Shown here one piece after another: positions 54,001 to 61,748 of a stretch of 64,000 nt of DNA. Source of the DNA: CBDFGK01 sp965247075 (lineage in GTDB: Bacteria; Pseudomonadota; Gammaproteobacteria; Pseudomonadales; Halieaceae); NCBI GenBank assembly GCA_965247075.1, contig CBDFGK010000002.1, positions 744,001 to 808,000 on the forward strand, given 5' to 3'. Each line of letters begins with the position of its first letter. The stretch's first letter is position 1. The notes under the pieces were generated by a model. The model did not search any database. It was not told where the DNA came from and worked only from the letters and a program-made list of their open reading frames with translations. The position numbers and the translations under genes were made by a program.

Positions 54001-54416
54001 CCACCGAAGCCGGACAAGGTGGGCATTTGCCGGGTTAGGCCCGCACAAAAACTGTCAATGGTCTTGATATTGAAACGGGCGGGATTTTCCAGCAGTAGCC
54101 ACTGGTGACCCCTGTCTACGTCCAGCACTGCGCGGGCCAGTTGCCAGGTGTGAGCAGTGTGTGCATCCGCTGGTGCCGGCTGTGAATTCGCATCCTGTAA
54201 CGCGGCCCTGATTCGCGCGCGCATTTCCGCAGCGGCCTTGCGGGTAAAGGTAATGGCGACCACGGCTTCCGGATGTTCCACCCTGGGCAACAGGGTGAGG
54301 TAACGCTGTATCAACAGTTCGGTTTTACCGGACCCGGCCGGTGCCGTCACACAAAAGGATTGCCGCGGGTCCAGGGCGCGCAGACGCTGCCGGCTGTCTG
54401 CTACTGGATTCGGCAC
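51084..54416 (-). CDS. UvrD/AddA-like helicase-nuclease
   Basis: About 1,110 residues. Superfamily 1A helicase with Walker A APAGSGKT (K31), DEFQDT (motif II), GDGMQSIYGFRDADV, MTMHKAKGLEFDWVIIPGL (motif V) and LLYVAVTRAAKRLFL (motif VI). The C-terminal RecB-type nuclease has WVVDYKSS near the end and the GTLIHLTMQR helix upstream. It forms an AddAB-like double-strand-break resection pair with the next gene. The start is uncertain: GTG 54416 (MPNPVADSRQRLRALDP) fits relatives and overlaps the upstream gene by 16 nt; GTG 54434 is the alternative. Confidence 0.88.
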   Translation of the reverse strand: MPNPVADSRQRLRALDPRQSFCVTAPAGSGKTELLIQRYLTLLPRVEHPEAVVAITFTRKAAAEMRARIRAALQDANSQPAPADAHTAHTWQLARAVLDVDRGHQWLLLENPARFNIKTIDSFCAGLTRQMPTLSGFGGAVSPVDDARPMYREATRSLLQVLGTKTQTAQDLAKLLLHCDGNWQRMEDLLVKMLACRDQWLVHMGTGLTADSAEYVLDHSVSLLVKDGLHDLARALAPYRGELEELLAYSRQQLGVQEDSPWPGADPADLPAWQTVLDLLLTAKEEWRKTVNRNQGFPPGSAAAKARKDQHKSLVGELSNREGLLLILQNVRHLPSHAPEAQHWQLVLSVSRLLPLLAAQLMVIFQQSGKVDHSQISIASLAALGSDEAPTDLALKLDYRLQHILVDEFQDTAVNQYELIRRLSRGWHEHNVANPEHPRTLFIVGDGMQSIYGFRDADVGLFLRARDLGFNGLQLEPLQLSCNFRSDGGLVEWVNDTFRSAFPANQDLRRGEISFAAAQAQQDTVQTIPTRLAAFEKSDDADADAEAMWICRQIEQGMADADCESIAVLVRTRNHLYSIVEQLKSRAIKWQAQDIDLLAGSLLLRDLQTLCQALHNYSDRVAWLALLRAPWCGLELADLLSIGRQAADCSIWSCIADPGAVTGLTPAGAKRLAQVVAVLQQSQLWRERLGLRDWIESIWLSLGGPGAAESTEQLADAEAFLGLLEALDNEGEAYDRELLERQVESLYAKPSGGDSKLQLMTMHKAKGLEFDWVIIPGLARQPAGDGRELLLWDDYHSTEQSELGFLLAMDDQAGAGDATLYNYLHRQRKLKREQESIRLLYVAVTRAAKRLFLSASLQRDEDNGAWKAPSRRSLLSCIWDSYQAAVEVPTPQTGSTVVAVKETASLMRLRQLPEFMPVTGSERGAGPAAIRQPAGNPVARHVGTLIHLTMQRLSNSPEHDLTSVQLSTYRSWWKSQLLALQVAQTDSADALQTVENSVATVLADERGRWLLSGQREQAHCEYRLSSLQDDGRLVEHIIDRTYVEDKVRWVVDYKSSVPDSGQTLDTFLAQEVESYRAQLQRYRDAFIALQTLPVKTALYFTGIPYWLVIE

Positions 54417-57055
54417 AAGCTCTCTAAACCACACCAGGTGCAGGTACTGCGGCTGTCTACCGGGTCGACCTGTGCCTCGCCATCCAAAAATTGCTGGGCC
54501 AGGCTTTGCATTGACTGCCGCCAGTATTCTTGCAGGGAATCCCAATCCTGGGGGGGCTTATCCCAGTTGCGCACGGCGGCGGCTATATCGTTCTTGATAC
54601 CTGGCGTGTCGGCGCTGCGACCCAGGCCCTTAAAACTACAGTCTTTGCTGGAGATTATGGCAAAGCTCACGCCATCCACTGCATCTCCCATGGCCTGGGC
54701 GTACAAGGGTAACTGCGGTTGCTGGGGCCTATCCCCTGCCCAGTATCGAATTTCTCCGCTGCCCGACTTGTAGTCGATAATCATTTTGCGTCCACCGGCC
54801 AACTGGTCGATACGATCGATGCGCAATGTCAGGGAAAGCTTGCCCAATTCGATAACGATGCCCTCTTCCCTGGCAATGACTGAAAATTCACCTCGCTGGG
54901 CCTCCACTTCCAACCAGGTTTTTAACAGCGGTTGCAGACGCAGCAATTCCACATCCAGCAGTGATTGCATTTCTGCCTGTGGATGATGTCGCCTGAATGC
55001 ATCCACCGCCGAACCGGCGGCTCGTAGAATTATTTGCTCGCGCTGCTGCTCTGTCATGGCATGCAAGCCGGCACTGTCCGACAACTCTCCCCACAACTGG
55101 AACAGGGCGTCGTGCAGAATACTGCCCCGTTCAACTGCGGTCAGTGCAACCGCCAGGTCCGGCAAAGGTCTCGCCTGTAAACGGTGATAGGCAAACGCCC
55201 GGAATGGACACTGGGACTGATCGGCGATCAAGCCGCTGCCGCCACGCACCTCGCCGGCTTCTGCATCACCGACCGGCGGCGCCCGGTCAGCGCCGGCCGG
55301 CTCCGCCTGGCACAGCGCATGCAACTGCAGCCAGTGACTTGGGCAGCTATCCCGGTCGGCAATAGTTTCGGTGCCGGCCAGTTCGTTCAGCAATGGACTG
55401 GCTGCCTGGGGTACATCTGCAACGAAGCGTGCGTAGCTGGCAACAATGTCGGCACCACAGGCTACAAACTGCTGCAGCAATCCCCGTGCATAGCGCAATT
55501 CGCGTTCAGCATTGGCATGCGGCATGCGCAATTCCCGTTGCAGTTGAGCGGGGATAAATGGGTTTGGTGTGGCCGCCGGCGGCCACTCCGAGCTGCTCAT
55601 GCCACACAGCCACAGGTAGTCAAATTGTAAGCCCGCGGCTTCCAGCAGACCCAACACCTGTATTTGTGCATCCTCCGTTTGCGGCTGAAAAACAGCTTCC
55701 CTACAGATTTGCTGTAAATGACCTTGTGCCGAACTGTAAGTCATGGGCGCGCAGACTTGATCCAGTTCGTTCATCTGCGTCAACGCGGATTGCCAGTGCT
55801 CTACCTGCTGGTGCTCTTCAGAATCCAGCGGCGCGCTGCCGGGCCAGCCCAGTTGCTGCAGGCAATTGGCGAACAGTTCTGCCCACCGCGATGGCAGATG
55901 GCGCGCCCGCAGGTCGCGCTGCTGACTGAGCGCCAGCAATTGCTGACCCAACTTCAGACCTGTGTCTGTCGCGGTCTCGATATGTGTACATTCATGGCAC
56001 AGTAGCGAACTTGATACAAACTCCCGTCCACGTCTGTACAGGCGCTGGATCAGTTGTTGTTCCAGGTCAAGTTCCGAACTGTCCCGATAGCGGCTGTGCA
56101 GCAATTGCACCAGCGCCGGCAAACGGCAGTCTTCGGTTGGCAGCTTCAGTAGAGCCAGCGCGGTGCGCACCACACCACAGGAGAAAAGGCTGACACCCGC
56201 TGAAAAATTGACTGGCAGTGGTTTGCGTTGCAATTGGCTGCTATCGCTGAATACCTGCTGCATGGTTCGCTGCGCGGTTTGGCGGCACTGCTGTAACTTC
56301 GGCACCAAAATACCCACCCTGGCACGAGGTTGCTCGAGGCTTATTTGCTGTGCCCACCGGGCTGCCTGCAACAACTCACTGCCAGGGTCTTCACAGGCCA
56401 CGATGCGATGGGTGCCGCTTGGCGCGCTGTAGGCATATTCGAGCAATTTATCAGCCTGGCTGAGTAATGCCGTGCGGTACAGAGGTGGCACTTCGTCAAA
56501 CTCCGCCAGTACGATGGTTTCACAGGGGTTTTGTTGGGCTAGCTGCAATACCAACTGTGGTACCGTAGTAAGCGCCCTGCTGTCTGTCTCTCGCTCAAAT
56601 GCCTGCACCCATTCCAGGAACAGCGAGGCATCGCTGTCAAAGCTGAACGAGCTGAGCTGCGGCTCTGTGCGCCAGTCAATCTGCCACAACAACATATTGC
56701 GATAGGCATCGCGGGCCAGTTGGGCCGCACCGCGGGGCCGCATAAGTACCGCCGATAAGGGATTTTCAATGATGCAGGCCTGCCACAACTGCAGTTCTTG
56801 CTGCGTGGTCAACAGGTTGGGCAATTCCATGCCGGTCAGTACCGCCTTTTCATAGCAGTGCAGCCACCACTGCTGCAATGACATCACCGCCGGCGAATGC
56901 CAGCAGTGTTGACCATTTTGCAACTGCCATTGCCCCCAGCCCAGGCGAATACGCCGCGTCAGACGTTGGTTGGGCGTGAGTATGACCTGTCCAGACTGGA
57001 GATGGTCTACCAGTCCGGTGATGTCATAGAAACTGTTGGCTTGCTCGGGAATCAC
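54401..57055 (-). CDS. AddB-like PD-(D/E)XK nuclease (probable DNA repair protein)
   Basis: 884 residues. The N-terminal half is a degenerate helicase-like scaffold without a Walker A lysine (ILTPNQRLTRRIRLGW). The C-terminal nuclease has the Fe-S/nuclease layout of AddB: C in QCPFRAFAYHRLQ, the catalytic block IIDYKSGSGEIR, and a final cluster CTWCGLESLC. It resembles the family annotated as TIGR03623 probable DNA repair protein. It is transcribed first, and its last 16 nt overlap the helicase gene, so the two subunits are made together. Confidence 0.87.
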   Translation of the reverse strand: MIPEQANSFYDITGLVDHLQSGQVILTPNQRLTRRIRLGWGQWQLQNGQHCWHSPAVMSLQQWWLHCYEKAVLTGMELPNLLTTQQELQLWQACIIENPLSAVLMRPRGAAQLARDAYRNMLLWQIDWRTEPQLSSFSFDSDASLFLEWVQAFERETDSRALTTVPQLVLQLAQQNPCETIVLAEFDEVPPLYRTALLSQADKLLEYAYSAPSGTHRIVACEDPGSELLQAARWAQQISLEQPRARVGILVPKLQQCRQTAQRTMQQVFSDSSQLQRKPLPVNFSAGVSLFSCGVVRTALALLKLPTEDCRLPALVQLLHSRYRDSSELDLEQQLIQRLYRRGREFVSSSLLCHECTHIETATDTGLKLGQQLLALSQQRDLRARHLPSRWAELFANCLQQLGWPGSAPLDSEEHQQVEHWQSALTQMNELDQVCAPMTYSSAQGHLQQICREAVFQPQTEDAQIQVLGLLEAAGLQFDYLWLCGMSSSEWPPAATPNPFIPAQLQRELRMPHANAERELRYARGLLQQFVACGADIVASYARFVADVPQAASPLLNELAGTETIADRDSCPSHWLQLHALCQAEPAGADRAPPVGDAEAGEVRGGSGLIADQSQCPFRAFAYHRLQARPLPDLAVALTAVERGSILHDALFQLWGELSDSAGLHAMTEQQREQIILRAAGSAVDAFRRHHPQAEMQSLLDVELLRLQPLLKTWLEVEAQRGEFSVIAREEGIVIELGKLSLTLRIDRIDQLAGGRKMIIDYKSGSGEIRYWAGDRPQQPQLPLYAQAMGDAVDGVSFAIISSKDCSFKGLGRSADTPGIKNDIAAAVRNWDKPPQDWDSLQEYWRQSMQSLAQQFLDGEAQVDPVDSRSTCTWCGLESLCRIQ

Positions 57056-57172
57056 ATGTTACCTGCCTGTACCCAAATCCCCAGATAGAAATCTCTAAAA
57101 CGTAGCAAGCCTTGGCGCTACACCGATTAGCATCAAAACTCTCCATCACCCAATGGGTGCACAACTCAAGGC
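57056..57172. other. Spacer upstream of the AddAB-like operon
   Basis: 117 nt between the nuclease gene and IS remnants. No gene seen; it presumably carries the operon promoter, but no clear -35/-10 pair was found. Confidence 0.35.
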
Positions 57173-57393
57173 ATGCAATTATTATATCTTACAAACCCGA
57201 TGCAGCGAACGATTTACTCACCTCCCGTGCCCAACAGCAATCGGGGATATAAGCCTGCCGGGTTCATTAAAACCCTCATCCCGATGCAACAGGGGGGCAG
57301 CTTTCACCTGGATGATATTCGCCACCTTCAGAATGATGAGTCTCTGCGTACCGTATTGGGTCCCAACAGGCTTCGCGGGGTAGAGACCGGCTG
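57173..57393 (+). pseudogene. IS1380-family transposase N-terminal fragment
   Basis: The frame reads NRGYKPAGFIKTLIPMQQGGSFHLDDIRHLQNDESLRTVLG, the recognisable N-terminal region of IS1380 transposases (Gly-rich turn, then D-L and D..L pattern). It ends after RLRGVETG where IS256 debris begins. The catalytic domain is absent. Confidence 0.65.
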
Positions 57394-57540
57394 AGCAGAC
57401 CTGGGAAGGCAGTTCAGCACGTTCACGGTCTTGTGCATCGGGCAGCGCTGCCAGCGTGGCCGGGGATACACTTCCTCCAGGGCCGCTCGGGATCCCATGG
57501 CACCATCACCGATCGCCGGTTTGAGGATGCTCATGCCCAG
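57391..57540 (-). pseudogene. IS256 transposase internal fragment
   Basis: Minus-strand codons read PAIGDGAMGSRAALEEVYPRP and QRCPMHKTVNVLNCLP, aligning with the catalytic middle of the IS256 copy that follows (LAIGDGAMGFWAAREEVY). It is cut by the left end of that copy at 57542. Confidence 0.75.
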
Positions 57541-57541
57541 G

Positions 57542-58930
57542 GAGTTATAACTGAATGTGGTGTTTGAACATTTGAAAAAAGGCGGCGTATCCGGTTGATT
57601 GGTAGTTACAACACAATCAAACAACCAAAGGGATACGCCACCATGAACAAGATTAACGTTATTGACCTGGAAGGTCGAGCAGGGAGTACCGATCCGTTGA
57701 CAGATCTGCTGCGCACAGGTGCCAGCCAATTGCTCCTGTAAGCCATTGAAGCCGAAGTACAGGAACGGCTTGCCCTCTATGCAGATCGCCAGTTGGGCGA
57801 TGGCAGAGCCGGTGTAGTTCGCAATGGCTACCTGCCAGAGCGAGAGATTCAAACCGGCATTGGACCCGTGACGGTTCAGATTCCAAAGATTGGGTCAAAG
57901 ACCGGCGAACCAGTGACATTCCGTTCAGCGCTCGTTCCGCCGTACGTGCGCAAAACCCAGGCACTGGAGGCAGCCTTGCCGTGGTTGTACTTGAAGGGAA
58001 TTTCCAGTGGCGAGATGGGCGCTGCCCTCGAGGTTCTGGTGGGCCCCCAGGCCAAGGGATTGTCAGCCAGCACCGTATCCCGCTTGAAGCGAGTCTGGAC
58101 CCAGGAGTACCAGGATTGGAGCGAAGCCAGGCTGGACAAGGATCGTTGGGTGTACGTGTGGGCTGATGGTGTTTACAGCGGGCTGAGAGCGGAACAGACC
58201 AAGCTCTGTGCACTGATGGTGATTGGCGTCAATGAGCGGGGTGAGAAGCATTTTCTGGCCATTGAGGACGGTGTGCGAGAGTCGACCCAGAGCTGGCGAG
58301 AGGTGTTGCTGAAACTGAAGTCACGGGGCATGAATATGCCCCAGTTGGCTATCGGAGATGGCGCCATGGGTTTCTGGGCGGCGCGGGAGGAAGTGTATTC
58401 AGAGACACGTCAGCAGCGATGTTGGATGCACAAAACTGGAAACGTCCTGAACTGCCCTGCCTGCCGAAGTTATCTCAGGCCAAAGCCAAGCAGGCGCTCC
58501 ACACTATCTGGCAGGCTGAGACCAAGGCAGATGCCGAGCAAGCATTTGATTTATTCATCACCACCTATGATGCAAAGTATCCCAAGGCAACGCTCTGTTT
58601 ACAAAAAGATCGGGAGGAGTTGATGGCATGTTACAACTTTCCAGCCAAGCACTGGCTGAGTATCCGTACAAGTAATCCGATTGAGTCGACCTTCGGCACG
58701 ATCCGGCATCGGACCAAGCGCTCAAAGGGCTGCCTGTCTCGCGACGGCATGCTGCACATGATGTTCAAACTGGGTATGTGCGCCGAGACAAAATGGCGAC
58801 GGCTACGTGGATTCAAATACCTGGCAAAGGTGATAACTGGGGTCAAATTTAAAGATGGAATCGAGGTAACACAAGTTGATCAGATCGCCGCTTGATTCAG
58901 ATCCTTGAACACCAGATTTGACAATAGCTC
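57542..58930 (+). mobile_element. IS256-family element 2 (disrupted)
   Basis: 1,389 bp between terminal repeats GAGTTATAACTGAATGTGGT (left) and, inverted, GAGCTATTGTCAAATCTGGT (right). Before the transposase ATG a long stem (GGCGTATCC / GGGATACGCC with GGTTGATTG / CAATCAAACAACC) can fold, a usual guard against outside transcription. No target duplication is visible. Confidence 0.85.
57643..58895 (+). pseudogene. IS256 (Mutator-type) transposase, nonsense and frameshift
   Basis: ATG 57643 opens MNKINVIDLEGRAGSTDPL, then TAA at 57739-57741 stops it after 32 codons. The frame continues as a clear IS256 transposase (GVVRNGYLPEREIQTGIGPV, VWADGVYSGLR, AIGDGAMGFWAA). Near 58453-58462 a 5-nt insertion shifts the frame, and the C-terminal third (CLPKLSQAKAKQALH ... 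VTQVDQIAA) continues in another. Two separate lesions mean it is dead. Confidence 0.9.
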
Positions 58931-59002
58931 GCGGGCGGATACGAGATATTCGCCCCCACCGTCAAAGAGATTGAAGAAACCTACGAAATACGAGCGCTAC
59001 TA
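58931..59002 (+). pseudogene. GntR-family regulator scrap
   Basis: The frame reads GGYEIFAPTVKEIEETYEIRALL, the junction between the winged-helix domain and the FCD domain of GntR/FadR-type regulators (GxGYFV..L..EIR.LLE). The left side is lost at the IS256 end; the right side is interrupted by an IS630 element at a TA. Only about 24 codons remain. Confidence 0.5.
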
Positions 59003-59931
59003 GTGTAGGTCATCAAACAGTTTATAACTTATTATGTTTCTCTCTGCCACGCTTCACTTTCTCCAGAATGTCACTCGCGGATTTGGTCCAGATATAAGGC
59101 GCCGGCGCTTGGTTATGAGTCTCAATGAACGCCATGACTGTTTGCTCAAGCTCTTTCACACTGCTAAAGACACCCCGTTTCAATTGCTTTTCAGTTAGCT
59201 CCCGAAAAAACCGCTCCACCCTGTTTAACCACGATGCGCCGGTTGGCGTGAAGTGCACATGGAAGCGCTGGTGATATTTCAGCCGGCTTTTTACCTTCGG
59301 GTGCTTATGCGTCGCGTAATTGTCACAGATAATATGAATCTCTTTATCTTTGGGCGTCGACTTATTGATCCGGCGGTGATATGTAAAGGCCGACGATTGC
59401 CTCCGGTTTCTCGGCAAACTCTTTATCGTTCTATACCTTGAATGTACTTGTCCGGTGCGGTTTCAAACCATGGCTTTTCCATATCCGGCCCACCGAGGAC
59501 ATGCTGATACCCGCCTTCTCTGCCATCAGGCGTTGGCTCCAATGCGTAGCGTTTTTCGGTTTCTCTTGCGTCGTGAGTCTGATCACCTGTGCAACCTTAC
59601 GTGAACTGATTGTCGGTTTGCGCCCCGGCCGATACGCATCCCGGCGGATGCCTTCAACTCCACTCTCTGCATAACGTTTTCGCCAGCGGCCGGCTTTCTG
59701 TCTCGTAATGCCCAGTTCAAAACCGATCTCTTCATTGGTCATGCCCTTGCCGGCCAGAAGAACAATTCGTGAACGCTCCGCCAATCGGACCGACACAGAA
59801 CGCGATTTAGAGAACTTACTCAAATCCACAACTTCGTCATCAGACAAAACAATTTCTACTGCAACACGCACGACAATCTCTCTCTATATAGGGAAGAGGC
59901 TACATGTTACACTATTTAGGGCGACCTACAC
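59003..59931 (-). mobile_element. IS630-family element (disrupted)
   Basis: 929 bp with inverted ends GTGTAGGTC (59003) and GACCTACAC (59931), flanked by TA on both sides (59001-59002 and 59932-59933), the target duplication of IS630/Tc1 elements. Intact members are about 1.1 kb; the gene lacks its centre. Confidence 0.85.
59022..59871 (-). pseudogene. IS630 transposase, split with central deletion
   Basis: N-terminal part (59871-59431): HTH domain LAERSRIVLLAGKGMTNEEIGFELG and the helix around KPHRTSTFKV. C-terminal part (59417-59022): IHIICDNYATHKHPKVKSRL (second catalytic Asp), FHVHFTPTGASWLNRVERFF (third acidic residue) and the end. The segment with the first catalytic Asp is missing and the parts are in different frames. 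Confidence 0.9.
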
Positions 59932-60034
59932 TAGCGATTCCAGTCAGATAATTCTCGAAGCCGACACTCTTCTGCTTCACTGTGAGAATCTGGTCGACCG
60001 CCCTGTCTGCCTAGCGGCTCCAGTGATTCAAAAC
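59932..60034. other. Short unidentified segment between IS630 and IS256
   Basis: 103 nt that would once have continued the interrupted GntR region, or another insertion. Frames read QIILEADTLLLHCENLVDRP without start or known relatives. Confidence 0.3.
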
Positions 60035-61419
60035 GAGCTATTGTCAAATCTGGTGTCTGACGACATGACTATGCGGCGTCCCTGTTGATCTCAGTCTGCT
60101 CAACTCCGTCTTTAAACTTCACTCCTTCAATCACCTTCGCCAGGTGTTTGAAGCCCCTCAACTTCCTCCAATTCATCTCTGCACATTCGCCCATCTTGAA
60201 GATCATTGTCAGCATGGTCTTTCGGGTCACACATCCCTTCGCCTGTTTTGTTCGATGGCGGATCGTGGCGAAGCTCGACTCGATCACATTCGTCGTCCGG
60301 ATGTGCGTCCAGTGTTCTGCAGGGAAGTCATAGAACGCCAGTAAACTCTCCCGATCTTTCTGCAAGCACTTAGCCGCTTTAGGGTACTTCGCCTCAAAGT
60401 GCTTCACAAAGCCGTCAAAGGCTTCCTCAGCGTCCGCTCGCGTTGCCGCCATCCAGATGTCATGTAGCCCTTCCTTGGCCTTCTCCTGCACACCCTTCGG
60501 CAAGTAGTTCAGCACGTTTTGGCTCTTATGCAGCCAGCAACGCTGGGTCGCCGTTGCCGGATACACCTCGTCAATTGCCGCCCAAAATCCCAGCGCGCCA
60601 TCACCGATAGCCAACTTCGGGGGGCTTCGTCATACCGCGCTGCTTGAGCGATAACAGTACCTCGCACCAACTCTGCTGCGACTCCCGCACGCCATCCTCT
60701 ATCGCCAGGAAGTGCTTCTCGCCGCAGCTATTCACACCAATGATTACCAGACAGCACAACTTACCATCATCGCCCCGAAGGCCGCTGTAGATACCATCGG
60801 CCCAGATATACACCCAATCATCAGCCACCGACCTTTGCCGCCAGCCGGCGTACTCCACTTCCCACCGCTGCTTCAGGCGGCCTACCACATTGGCTGATAA
60901 GCCCTTCGCTTCCGGTCCAACAATCGCTTCCAATGCAGACTGCTTGTGACCTGTAGACACACCCTTCAAATACAACCACGGGATGGCCGCTTCGAGAGTG
61001 GCGGTCTTCCTGATGTACGGTGGCACCAATGAAGACTGAAAGCTCACCGGTTCGCCCTCGCGGCTCCTCACCTTGGGCACCTGAACCGCTATCTTGCCTA
61101 TACCGGTCAGTAGCTCTCTCTTCGGCTGGTAGCCATTGCCAACGACTCGTTGGTGACCGGCAGGGGTCTGCTCATGTTCGTACCGCGACAACAGCTCGGC
61201 AACCTCAGCCCTGATCGCTTGATCAAGCAGTTGCCTGGCACCTTCTCGCAGCACGGGGGCCAATAGGTCTTTCTCCTCTGGCAATGCCAGATCAAGTACA
61301 TTATTGTTGGTCATGTGTGGCGTGCTCCCTGTTGTTTATCAATCAGTCTCGTAAACCGATTTCAACAAGACACGCTACATATTTCAAATTTCTTCAAACA
61401 CCAGATTCGGGTATAACTC
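60035..61419 (-). mobile_element. IS256-family element 3
   Basis: 1,385 bp; ends GAGCTATTGTCAAATCTGGT (60035) and, inverted, GAGTTATACCCGAATCTGGT (61419), the same ends as element 2. The transposase region is complete except for one base. No 8-9 bp target duplication is visible at the flanks. Confidence 0.88.
60069..61314 (-). pseudogene. IS256 transposase with single-base frameshift
   Basis: The frame from ATG 61314 reads an intact N-terminal part up to QRGMTKPPEVGYR and a stop. Dropping one C from the C6 run near 60618-60623 restores MTKPPKLAIGDGALGFWAA and the rest to the stop at 60069. So the gene is a full-length (about 414 residues) Mutator-type transposase broken by one base in a homopolymer. 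This could be a true recent mutation or a sequencing error. Catalytic blocks DDWVYIWADGIYSG and AIGDGALGFW are intact. Confidence 0.88.
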
Positions 61420-61431
61420 ATAAAAAATTAC

Positions 61432-61647
61432 CTATAGAAGGCCAGTGATACCCTGAGACATAAAGCAGAATTGTCGGCAACAGCAATATATGGTGAATTG
61501 CTCATCAAAATACTTGAGCATTCCGGAGCCAGTCAGGCAGTATGAGCAAAGAATTAGCGTGCCTGAATTGGGTGAGACACAGTTAAGAACTGGCACATCA
61601 GGTTGGTCATTTTGGGCGATAGCAGTCAGCATAAAAAATGAAGTCAA
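61432..61647 (-). pseudogene. Cysteine-rich exported-like fragment next to the IS256 end
   Basis: A minus-strand frame with a hydrophobic leader (FLVGLTSFFMLTAIAQ) then NDQPDVPVLNCVSPNSG and several Cys. It ends 13 nt from the IS256 terminus, so it may be the start of a gene truncated by the insertion. No ribosome-binding site or family recognised; it may be chance. Confidence 0.25.
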
Positions 61648-61748
61648 ACCAACTAGAAACCACCTGCTAAGCTACTTCACTTAAAATGACGCATTTGACC
61701 TTGGTAATAAGTAAATGTATTAAGGCACTTTAAGAAAAGAAATAGAAT
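61648..61748. promoter_or_regulatory. Leader of the restriction-modification gene
   Basis: About 100 nt of A+T-rich sequence after the IS256 flank. It must hold the start signals of the R-M gene unless these come from the IS. No clear promoter pair or controller (C-box) operator was seen. Confidence 0.3.

Noticed and set aside
59708..60088. 126-codon plus-strand frame crossing IS630 and IS256 ends
   Set aside because: Runs through the boundaries of two unrelated IS elements; artefact.
60600..60640. Programmed ribosomal frameshift in the IS256 transposase
   Set aside because: IS256-family transposases are normally a single frame; the C6 run and simple one-base excess fit mutation or sequencing error better.
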